Shown here: positions 56,865 to 64,000 of the stretch, in pieces
Position numbering within the stretch: the first letter of the stretch is position 1
Layout of the letters: every line of letters starts with the position of its first letter
Source: Spirochaetota bacterium
Lineage (GTDB): Bacteria > Spirochaetota > UBA4802 > JAFGDQ01
Direction: 5' to 3'
NCBI GenBank assembly: GCA_034190085.1
Contig: JAXHTS010000023.1
Location: 55,981-119,980 of the forward strand
DNA: 64,000 nucleotides
Notes under the pieces: generated by a model
The model's database searches: none
What the model was told of the DNA's origin: nothing
What the model saw: the letters and a program-made list of their open reading frames with translations, nothing else
Program-made: the position numbers and the translations under genes

Positions 56865-56984
56865 ATTATAAAATCCTCCTAATTTATCATCCTAAATAGA
56901 CATTTTCATAAGCATAGCTAAAAATACACTTACAATAATCGATGTCACTCAATGCCTATAACCTTTAGCGAATATACTCCTTCC

Positions 56985-58283
56985 TCATTCTTGAGATTCC
57001 TTAATTTTTTGCTTAAGCTCATCAATATGTTCAGACATATCAGTCCTGGATGACCGTGCCTTCCATATTGGAATCGCCGCTTCACTCTCCGCTCTTATCG
57101 CCTTTATGGTCTCATCAGAATATCCCAAGAGACTCTGCAATATCTCATCTGTATGTTCATCAAGATCAGGCGGAGGGTCTGGCGTTCCTTGGATTAATTC
57201 TGATTCATTCGACAATTTGAATATGGTGCCTATGGTTTTGTACCTTTCGCCACGTAGTTCCATCTCAATAAACATCTTATTGTGCAGCACCTGTGGATCA
57301 GTAATAATCTGATCATAATTGAGCACTGGCCCACAGGGGATATCATTTTCATCACGGAATAACTTGACCCATTCATCCGTATTCCTTTTGAGTAGGGCCT
57401 TCTCTATATGCTCATTGAGCTCGATCCTGTTCATTATCATATCTTCGCGCGTTTTAAATTTTGGATCATTTAATAGTTTTTCCAATCCAATGAGTTTGAG
57501 CAAGGTCTCCTTATCCGTCTGCTTTACTGGGGCTAAAGTGATATGACCATCCTTTGTATCAAATATACCGTAGGCAGCTGTAGTGCTGTGCCTCTGTCCC
57601 TGTAGGGGTGGATTGTTCCCTGTGAGAAAATAGTTTTGAAAGAGAACCTGCTGCATCACCATTAATCCATTAAGGAGATTAAACTCGATTTTTACCCCCT
57701 TATCATCCCGATTCCGCTTAAAAAGAGCTGCCAATACTGACATTGTGCCGAATATACCCCCCATCATATCCGCAAGGGCAATACCACCGGGTATCACAGG
57801 GGTATTCGTTTTAGGATCACCAGATACGCTTAAAATACCGCTATGCCCACAAGCAATAATATCAAAGGAAGGATAACTTCTACAAGGCCCTGTCTCTCCA
57901 TACCCTGAGATATTACAGCGTATAATCCTTGGATTTATCTTTGACAGAGTCTCAAAATCTGTACCCTGTCTTGTTGGAACACCAGCCCTTAGGTTTGAAT
58001 ATACTATGTCGGATTTCTTCACAAGCTCATGAAAGGCCTTTCTGCCCAATTCCCCCTTTAAATCTAATACCAAGCCCTTTTTATTACGGTTTAGACCTGT
58101 AAAATAATAGCTTGTAAGTGAAACCTTTTTTTCCCCCATTCTCATCATCTCCCCAGGTGGCGGCTCAAGCTTAATTATCTCAGCCCCCAGATCACCCAAA
58201 AGCATAGTGCCAAAGGGACCTGCATGTGCATGTGTCATGTCTATAACCCTAATTCCCTTTAAGGGACCCTGTGTAATTGACAT
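56985..58283 (-). CDS. CaiB/BaiF family III CoA-transferase, copy 2 (type B)
   Basis: 432 residues, longer than copies 1 and 3 by 25-28, with a charged C-terminal tail (about residues 405-432). Motifs: LGDLGAEIIKLEPPPGEMMRMG, GLNRNKKGLVLDLKG, GGIALADMMGGIFGTMSV with the conserved catalytic Asp. It shares EPPPGEMMRMG and other features with copy 4 (starts MSIT..GPL.G). AAGGAG precedes the ATG. A 120-base gap separates it from copy 1 downstream and a 310-base gap, holding a transposable element, from copy 3 upstream. Confidence 0.93.
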   Translation of the reverse strand: MSITQGPLKGIRVIDMTHAHAGPFGTMLLGDLGAEIIKLEPPPGEMMRMGEKKVSLTSYYFTGLNRNKKGLVLDLKGELGRKAFHELVKKSDIVYSNLRAGVPTRQGTDFETLSKINPRIIRCNISGYGETGPCRSYPSFDIIACGHSGILSVSGDPKTNTPVIPGGIALADMMGGIFGTMSVLAALFKRNRDDKGVKIEFNLLNGLMVMQQVLFQNYFLTGNNPPLQGQRHSTTAAYGIFDTKDGHITLAPVKQTDKETLLKLIGLEKLLNDPKFKTREDMIMNRIELNEHIEKALLKRNTDEWVKLFRDENDIPCGPVLNYDQIITDPQVLHNKMFIEMELRGERYKTIGTIFKLSNESELIQGTPDPPPDLDEHTDEILQSLLGYSDETIKAIRAESEAAIPIWKARSSRTDMSEHIDELKQKIKESQE

Positions 58284-58327
58284 TTATTGTACTCCTTTTC
58301 TGAAATAGTATACATGAATTGAATTTA

Positions 58328-58436
58328 GGGAACCTCTATTAATTAAAAATATTTTGTTGCCAGCCTGTGCAAACACCTGATTCCACAGGGTTTGTGAATA
58401 AGGGTATTGTCAGAAATTTAATTAATAGAGGTTCCC
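58328..58436. mobile_element. MITE with 20-bp terminal inverted repeats and TTTA target duplication
   Basis: GGGAACCTCTATTAATTAAA (58328-58347) and its perfect inverse complement (58417-58436) flank a 69-base centre that also contains a smaller inverted repeat (CAAAC ... GTTTG), so the whole can fold into one long hairpin. The direct repeat TTTA (58324-58327 and 58437-58440) flanks it as a 4-base target duplication. No transposase gene is present. It lies in the 310-base gap 58284-58593, which otherwise shows nothing. Confidence 0.8.
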
Positions 58437-58593
58437 TTTAATAATGGTTAATACTCAATCTAAGTTATAATTATTATCAAAATCTAACACTATTTCAGTT
58501 ATGTGTAAAAATATTGTTAGATTATATATCTCAAATATAATCAAAATGAGTTTGAATATTTATTTGGATTGTAACCCCTGGATAAGAAGGTTA

Positions 58594-59808
58594 TCATTGA
58601 TTCACTAATCTTTTTCTTGCTGCCTCGTTTTCCTGCCTTATCTCACTAATCTGTTCATCAGAATAACCTAATTTATCTCTCAATACCTCTTCTGTATACC
58701 TTCCAAGATCAGAGGGCGGAGTGGGTCTACCCTCAATCTCATTGGGCATTTTAAATATTGAACCTATGGTTTTGTATTTTTCTCCGCTTTCAAGTTGCAT
58801 ATCCCATATCATATTATTATGCTGAACTTGAGGATCATTAATGACCTGTCCATAATTCAGCACAGGGCCAGAGGCGAGATCATTTTCATCACGAAGTATC
58901 CTTACCCATTCTTCTGTGGTCTTACTCCGCAGGGCTTCTTCAAAATGCTTATTGAATTCTTCGCGATTTATTACCCTATTAAACATGCTATCGAGTTTAG
59001 GATCTTCAAACATCCAACCGAGTCCAGCAACCTCAATTATTTTGCTCTCATCACTGGGTCCCAATGTTAAATATCCATCCTTTGTCTCAAACACACCATA
59101 AGTTGCCAGCATCATATGCCTCCCCCCCTGTAATGTGGGAGCCATGCCAGAGGAGAAATAGTGTTGAAATATTGCCTTCTGCATAAACAAGAGCGAATCA
59201 AAAAGATTTACCTCTGCCTTTAGACCCATCCCATCCTTATCTCTATTCATTAGCGCAGATAATATATGCATAACTGCAAAGATGCCTCCCATCATTTCAC
59301 CAAGAGAAATACCACCTGGAATCAAGGGCGCCCTGCCTGGTTCCCCAGAGAGGCTCAACAATCCGCTATGTCCGCATGCAATAATATCAAAGGGTGGATA
59401 TTCAGCATAGGGGCCAGACTCCCCATAACCTGAAATATTACAGGTAATTATTTTGGGATTAATTCTTTCAAGGGTATCAAAATCCAAACCCCTATTCCTG
59501 TTTAAGGCGGGTTCTGAATTTGAAATGATTACATCAGACACCTCAACTAAATCGTGAAAAGTCCTTTTCCCTAGTTTACTCTCAATATCTAGGATAATAC
59601 TCCCCTTATTACGATTCAGCGCTAAAAAAAAATGATTATCCAGACTAACACTTGGTTCACCCTGCCTAGAACAATCACCTAAGGGTGATTCAATTTTTAT
59701 TATCTCAGCCCCAAGATCTCCCAAAAGCATAGATCCGAATGGACCTGAATGATTCTCAGTTAAATCTAAAACTCTAATACCAGTTAATGGACCTCTTGTT
59801 ATCGCCAT
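58594..59808 (-). CDS. CaiB/BaiF family III CoA-transferase, copy 3 (type A), nucleophile Asp replaced by Glu
   Basis: 404 residues, most like copy 1 (MAITRGPLTG start). Motifs LGDLGAEIIKIESPLG and LALNRNKGSIILD are present, but the active-site segment reads GGISLGEMMGGIFAV with E171 where the catalytic Asp (D172 in copy 1) should be. Glu is one carbon longer than the usual nucleophile, so this copy may be inactive, or have another role, for example as a partner subunit to a type B copy. AGGAGG precedes the ATG. It is 42 bases from copy 4. Confidence 0.92.
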   Translation of the reverse strand: MAITRGPLTGIRVLDLTENHSGPFGSMLLGDLGAEIIKIESPLGDCSRQGEPSVSLDNHFFLALNRNKGSIILDIESKLGKRTFHDLVEVSDVIISNSEPALNRNRGLDFDTLERINPKIITCNISGYGESGPYAEYPPFDIIACGHSGLLSLSGEPGRAPLIPGGISLGEMMGGIFAVMHILSALMNRDKDGMGLKAEVNLFDSLLFMQKAIFQHYFSSGMAPTLQGGRHMMLATYGVFETKDGYLTLGPSDESKIIEVAGLGWMFEDPKLDSMFNRVINREEFNKHFEEALRSKTTEEWVRILRDENDLASGPVLNYGQVINDPQVQHNNMIWDMQLESGEKYKTIGSIFKMPNEIEGRPTPPSDLGRYTEEVLRDKLGYSDEQISEIRQENEAARKRLVNQ

Positions 59809-59850
59809 CTATATATAATCCTCCTATCCTTTTTCCTTAATATCAAATTA

Positions 59851-61116
59851 TCATTTTACTTCCTCATCAATCTCAACACTCTTCAATCGTTTCTTTAGTC
59901 TTGGTATAGACGCTTCATTTTCCGCTTTGATCTCCTTTATCAATTCATCAGAATAACCCAATATACTCTTAAGTAACTCCCCTGTATGCTCACCCACATC
60001 AGGTGGGGGTTCAGGATTTCCTTCAATTACACTTTGATTTGATTTATTGCATAACTTGAATATCGAGTTCATGGAATTGTATTTCTCTCCCTTTAATTCC
60101 ATTTCAATAAACATCCTATTTTGCTTAACCTGTGGGTCCTTCATAATCTCATCATAATTGACCACAGGGCCACAGGGAATATCATTTTCATCACGCAGAA
60201 GCTTTATCCACTCTTCTGTAGTCTTTTTTCGTAAGGCTTCCTCATAGGAGTTATCTAATTCTTTTTTATGCTTATTTCTTTCTTCAGAAGTCTTATATCG
60301 AGGATCATTTATCAATTCATTAAGACCAATTAATTCCATCAATTTTTCTTGATTAGTTGAGGACGCTAGCGTTATAAAACCATCCTTAGTCTCATAAATC
60401 CCATATCCAGCGTCCCTTGCATGCCTTCTCCCCTGCATGCCAGGCTCCTTCCCTGTGAGAAAATAATTTTGAAACTTCACCTGCTGCATAACTAATAATG
60501 AATCCAATAGATTGGTCTCTATCTTCATGCCCATTCCATCCCTATTCCTCTTGACAAGAGCAGCTATTATTGACATTGATGCAAAGATGCCTCCCATCAT
60601 GTCAGCCAAGGCAATACCGCCTGGAATTACAGGATTTCTTCCCTCTTCACCACAAATACTCAAGATTCCACTATGTCCACTTGCTATAATATCATAGGAT
60701 GGGTAGGATATATAAGGACCGGTCTCGCCATAACCCGAAATGTTACATCGAATAATCCTGCGATTAATTCTCGATAGAGTCTCATAATCAGTTCCCTGCC
60801 TCTTAGGAACCTCAGCGCGAGTGTTTGAATAAACTACATCAGATTTTTTTACAAGATCATAGAATGCCTGTTTGCCTAACCTCCCCTTTAAGTCTAATAC
60901 TAAACCATTTTTATTGGGATTGAGGGCTATTATATAATAACTGCTTTTTAAAGATACCTCAGTTTCCCCCATTCTCATCATCTCCCCAGTTGGGGGTTCT
61001 AACTTTATTACTTCTGCTCCCAGATAGCCCAACAGCATAGTGCCATAGGGACCAGCATGTGCATGGGTAAGATCAAGGACTCTAATACCGCTTAATGGAC
61101 CCTTGGTAATTGACAT
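59851..61116 (-). CDS. CaiB/BaiF family III CoA-transferase, copy 4 (type B)
   Basis: 421 residues, most like copy 2: EPPTGEMMRMGETEVSLKSSYY, ALNPNKNGLVLDLKG, GGIALADMMGGIFASMSI with the Asp nucleophile. The C-terminal tail (about 405-421, KKRLKSVEIDEEVK) is charged. It is the first gene of the array, led by AAGGAGG. A promoter candidate lies about 65 bases upstream. A linked acid-activating substrate cannot be named. Confidence 0.93.
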   Translation of the reverse strand: MSITKGPLSGIRVLDLTHAHAGPYGTMLLGYLGAEVIKLEPPTGEMMRMGETEVSLKSSYYIIALNPNKNGLVLDLKGRLGKQAFYDLVKKSDVVYSNTRAEVPKRQGTDYETLSRINRRIIRCNISGYGETGPYISYPSYDIIASGHSGILSICGEEGRNPVIPGGIALADMMGGIFASMSIIAALVKRNRDGMGMKIETNLLDSLLVMQQVKFQNYFLTGKEPGMQGRRHARDAGYGIYETKDGFITLASSTNQEKLMELIGLNELINDPRYKTSEERNKHKKELDNSYEEALRKKTTEEWIKLLRDENDIPCGPVVNYDEIMKDPQVKQNRMFIEMELKGEKYNSMNSIFKLCNKSNQSVIEGNPEPPPDVGEHTGELLKSILGYSDELIKEIKAENEASIPRLKKRLKSVEIDEEVK

Positions 61117-61179
61117 TTACAATAACCCTCCTTAAATATTAGATTCAAATATTTCTTTAAGAAAACAATCTTGCGGATA

Positions 61180-61207
61180 AGAATAAATATATACATCCTT
61201 GTGTCAA
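61180..61207 (-). promoter_or_regulatory. Candidate promoter of the CoA-transferase array
   Basis: On the minus strand TTGACA (complement of 61202-61207), 16 bases, TATTCT (complement of 61180-61185). Transcription would start near 61173, about 57 bases ahead of the copy 4 ATG. The -35 is perfect, the -10 matches four of six. Confidence 0.4.
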
Positions 61208-61404
61208 GATTTTCTAATCATTATTATCACAAAATCTAAGGATTATTTTGACCATATACTCTTTTTCGATTTTGACAATGCTTATGATAATCCTCACTTT
61301 CATTTGATCCCCTCCAATATTTCCATTATATTTAAATGGAATTAAAATTTTCGTTTTATGATTTCGCTGATTTACGACTTATTATTTATTAAGAGAAGGA
61401 GACG

Positions 61405-64000
61405 ATGATGGGATTTTTTTCATTAAATATGAAAAAAATAGGTATAAACAATTCACAATTACAAATGCTAAAAACATGCATAATTGTAATATCCTGCATG
61501 ATTTTCATATATGGATGTAAAAATTCACTTCCTAATGGACTGTTGGATAACCAATACCATTCTTCACCAGAATGGTCAGGCATGAATCCACAACATGACG
61601 AGATGTTCTCTGTTAATTCCGATAACTGCAAGGCATGTCATGGACAAGACCTTAACGGCGGGCAGTCGGGGATTTCCTGTCTTGTATGCCATCACGATCG
61701 TGAATGGAACGATGAATCAGGGCATGGCACAGCCTTTGCCAACAAATCCAAGGTTTGCAAGGGATGTCACGGTCAGGATTTGGATGGGGGTCTGGCTGAT
61801 AGATCATGCCTATCATGTCATCATAATGGCGGATGGAGTAATGAATCAGAGCATGGCTCAAGCTTTGCTGGTAATCCTAAGGCATGCAGAGGATGTCATG
61901 GTCAGGATTTGGATGGCGGTCTGGCTGATAGATCATGCCTATCTTGTCATCATAATGGCGGATGGAGCGATATATCGGAGCATGGCGATGAATATTCAGA
62001 TAATCCGAATACTTGCAAGGCCTGTCATGGGGATGATGAGGATGACGGATTAGTGAATTTAACATGCAAATCCTGCCATCACAATGTATGGGATGAATCT
62101 CACGGCGCTCAATTCATTTCAAGGCCGGAAAACTGTAAATTATGCCATGGGGAAGACCTTAATGGAGCCAACACAGGAGCTTCCTGTGTATCTTGTCATC
62201 ATAATTGGGGAACACCATCAAATCCTCAACATGGGATTGAGTATGTGAAAGTAAGGGGGATATGCGATTCCTGTCACGGAGTTGATCACAAGGGGGGACT
62301 GGTGGATAAATCCTGTATAGACTGTCATCATAGCTGGGCGCCCCCCCTGGAAGCTTCTGGGCATATATCACAATTTAGGGATAATAGCGATACATGCCTT
62401 GTATGCCATGCGGATGGAGGGAGGAGCGATTGCGGTATCTGCCATGGCAAATCAGGAACCCATGCGACCCATATCTCAAGCAGCAGGGGTCCAAGTCCTG
62501 GTCTTGAATGTGAGACATGCCATAATGCTGCTTATTATCCTGAATTTGTTGATAGCGGGGATTTAGACGGGACACATGTCTGTGATCCATGTCACAGCCC
62601 GGATGGCGCCTTTGATGGTGTAAATGATGCATCAATCGGCGCAAAATTAAATTGGGTAGATGGGGTCTATGATGGAAATGAACTGAAAGCTGGCAAAGGA
62701 AAATGGTGCGCTGGATGTCATGATGATGCTCCTGCATTCAGCCAGCAGTCGCTATATGAGATAATACTTGACGATCCTGATGCTGATTTTGATCCATACT
62801 TAGCTCCGCCTGAAGGCTACCCTCAAGGAGTGCCAACATTCGATCCACCAGAAGGGAATCCAGCAATCCAATGGACTTATTGGTGGGGCTTTTATCAGGA
62901 ATACGGAAATGGCTTTCTGTATACAGAGGCACAGGATGGAGGAACACGCACTGTTACATGGACTCCCGATCTGCCTGACTCTGGCGAATATTCTGTGTAT
63001 GCCTGGTGGACATCACACAGCAATCGGGTTACAAATGCTAAATATACTATAAATCATGAAACAGGTTCAACCACAGTTGAGGTAAACCAGGAGCAGAATG
63101 GCGGAGAGTGGAACTATCTGGGCACTTACAGCTTTGTCTCTGGCTCATCAGGCTCTGTGGTATTAACCAATGACAGCGATGAAGCTGGTCAATATATAAT
63201 TGCGGATGCTGTAAAATTTATGAGCGGAGATCCGGGTTCCTCAGCTCCAAATGTTATTGGTGGTCACGACAGTGAGTATAATAAGGATTATGGATTTTAC
63301 TCAACTGGTCACAAAATTGAGTGCACACGCTGCCATGATATTAGCAAGAAACATATAGATCATGAGCACAGGACTTATAAGGCAGCGCTTAAAAATTATA
63401 TAGATGGATACAGGCTTGGCGGATATATGAAGGTGCCACTACCTGCAGGGTCAGTAGGCATCAACCGTTGGACCGAAGCTGGACTATGTTTTGAATGTCA
63501 CAATCCATATGAGGTGTTAGGCACCTCGTCTAGTGATCTGAGTCATTCCAACTTTCTGGATCTTGACGGCTCTCATAGAAATCTCCATTATTACCATTAT
63601 GCAAGGGGATCAACAAGCTCAAGCGACTCTGATTATGATGGTATATTAGACTCTGCAATAACCTGTATTACCTGCCACAATGTTCATGGTGCAAAAAACA
63701 GCGCTATGATAAAGAGCGGAGAGCTTATTAGCGATCCTGGCACAACCAATAAGACGCCTGCCCTGGATTTTACATATTATGAGGTGCTGCCAGAAGCAAC
63801 TGTTTCCTATGCAGCGCCAATAGGTACATACTATGTTTATGGATGGTGGTTTGAGGCTTCAAACAGGTTTAATAATGTCCAGTTTACAATCAATCATGCT
63901 GGCGGCACTGATACTATAAATGTAAACCAATTGATAAGCAACAGAAGCCTTGGTCAAGGCATTCATAATGGAGGCACTAACAATCTGTCGATTCTTAGTG
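61405..64000 (+). CDS. Multihaem c-type cytochrome lipoprotein (open at window end)
   Basis: AAGGAG (61396-61401) precedes ATGATG at 61405/61408. The first 865 codons are open to the window edge. A signal sequence with lipobox IYGC (about residue 38) suggests a lipoprotein. There are 20 CxxCH haem motifs between residues 75 and 754. The first twelve come mostly in pairs, CxxCHG(Q/E)DL(N/D)GG followed by CxxCHH, in repeats of about 43 residues. Two segments without haem motifs (about residues 500-607 and 786-865) resemble the golvesin/xanthan-lyase CBD-like domain (AWWTSHSNRVTNAKYTINH; GWWFEASNRFNNVQFTINH). Likely role: electron transfer at the cell surface or periplasm, possibly with carbohydrate attachment. 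Confidence 0.85.
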   Translation, partial: MMGFFSLNMKKIGINNSQLQMLKTCIIVISCMIFIYGCKNSLPNGLLDNQYHSSPEWSGMNPQHDEMFSVNSDNCKACHGQDLNGGQSGISCLVCHHDREWNDESGHGTAFANKSKVCKGCHGQDLDGGLADRSCLSCHHNGGWSNESEHGSSFAGNPKACRGCHGQDLDGGLADRSCLSCHHNGGWSDISEHGDEYSDNPNTCKACHGDDEDDGLVNLTCKSCHHNVWDESHGAQFISRPENCKLCHGEDLNGANTGASCVSCHHNWGTPSNPQHGIEYVKVRGICDSCHGVDHKGGLVDKSCIDCHHSWAPPLEASGHISQFRDNSDTCLVCHADGGRSDCGICHGKSGTHATHISSSRGPSPGLECETCHNAAYYPEFVDSGDLDGTHVCDPCHSPDGAFDGVNDASIGAKLNWVDGVYDGNELKAGKGKWCAGCHDDAPAFSQQSLYEIILDDPDADFDPYLAPPEGYPQGVPTFDPPEGNPAIQWTYWWGFYQEYGNGFLYTEAQDGGTRTVTWTPDLPDSGEYSVYAWWTSHSNRVTNAKYTINHETGSTTVEVNQEQNGGEWNYLGTYSFVSGSSGSVVLTNDSDEAGQYIIADAVKFMSGDPGSSAPNVIGGHDSEYNKDYGFYSTGHKIECTRCHDISKKHIDHEHRTYKAALKNYIDGYRLGGYMKVPLPAGSVGINRWTEAGLCFECHNPYEVLGTSSSDLSHSNFLDLDGSHRNLHYYHYARGSTSSSDSDYDGILDSAITCITCHNVHGAKNSAMIKSGELISDPGTTNKTPALDFTYYEVLPEATVSYAAPIGTYYVYGWWFEASNRFNNVQFTINHAGGTDTINVNQLISNRSLGQGIHNGGTNNLSILS
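61751..62000 (+). repeat. Near-identical 129-bp tandem units in the cytochrome gene
   Basis: Two units of 129 bases (43 codons) beginning near GGA 61762 and 61891 are almost identical at the DNA level through CACGGTCAGGATTTGGATGG and the following DRSCLSCHHNGGW codons. This is a recent duplication inside the haem-repeat region. Confidence 0.75.

Noticed and set aside
61595..62947. Open frames on both strands inside the cytochrome gene
   Set aside because: They arise from the repeated CxxCH codons; the haem frame is the only one with domains, signal and ribosome site.

Overview
The window comes from an AT-rich diderm bacterium. Its two-membrane envelope is indicated by an Mla-type lipid transporter (mlaE/mlaF/mlaD), a MacA/MacB/TolC-like efflux set, a SurA-like periplasmic foldase and lipoproteins. 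A spirochaete is the best guess: the radical SAM/SPASM gene at 30.2-31.6 kb, followed by SpsF- and SpsG-like genes, resembles a family I remember as largely spirochaetal, and mcsA-mcsB-clpC in a diderm also fits. This is inference, not proof. No rRNA, CRISPR array, prophage or intact insertion sequence was seen.

Region by region. (1) 0-9 kb, minus strand: housekeeping block ispF, a STAS anti-anti-sigma gene, recJ, rnhA, a CdsZ-like zinc-ribbon gene, nif3, queA, a SpoIID-like lipoprotein and a Xer recombinase. (2) 9.4-13.8 kb: tolC-macA-ATPase-permease operon, overlapping genes. (3) 14-19 kb: DUF3786 gene, GT4 glycosyltransferase, ogt, ribF and a GT81-like glycosyltransferase. (4) 19.06 kb: tRNA-Pro(GGG), followed 10 nt later by an EIIA-zinc ribbon fusion gene. 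(5) 20-24 kb: mcsA-mcsB-clpC proteolysis operon. (6) 24.5-33.3 kb, plus strand: ATP-grasp enzyme, methyltransferase, then cimA-murI-PPIase-radical SAM-spsF-spsG, closely packed. (7) 33.5-37.1 kb: a zinc-ribbon gene broken by an in-frame TGA, a small hypothetical gene, gamma-carbonic anhydrase, a TetR regulator and about 1.2 kb of mostly non-coding DNA with inverted-repeat elements and one possible small gene. (8) 37.1-43.0 kb, minus strand: a complete-looking lysine fermentation operon (kdd, kamA, kamD, kamE, kal, kce). (9) 43.3-52.8 kb, plus strand: PilZ protein, a putative outer-membrane barrel, mlaE-mlaF-mlaD, carB, pyrR and a DUF89 gene. (10) 52.9-54.6 kb: flavodoxin-arsenate reductase fusion and a PEBP-family protein. 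(11) 54.9-61.1 kb: an alpha/beta hydrolase and four tandem family III CoA-transferases in an A-B-A'-B' order, with a miniature transposable element between copies 2 and 3. (12) 61.4 kb to the end: a large multihaem c-type cytochrome lipoprotein, open at the window edge.

How the genes may work together: the kam operon converts lysine via 3,5-diaminohexanoate to acetoacetate and 3-aminobutyryl-CoA, the latter yielding crotonyl-CoA, so an anaerobic amino-acid-fermenting life is likely. The multihaem protein suggests extracytoplasmic electron transfer in the same organism. The CoA-transferases point to CoA-thioester activation of organic acids of unknown identity. The most unusual items are the EIIA-zinc ribbon fusion, the A-B-A'-B' CoA-transferase array with an Asp-to-Glu change at the expected nucleophile in one copy, the UGA-interrupted zinc-ribbon gene, the radical SAM/SpsF/SpsG cluster, and the 20-haem lipoprotein with interleaved carbohydrate-binding-like domains.
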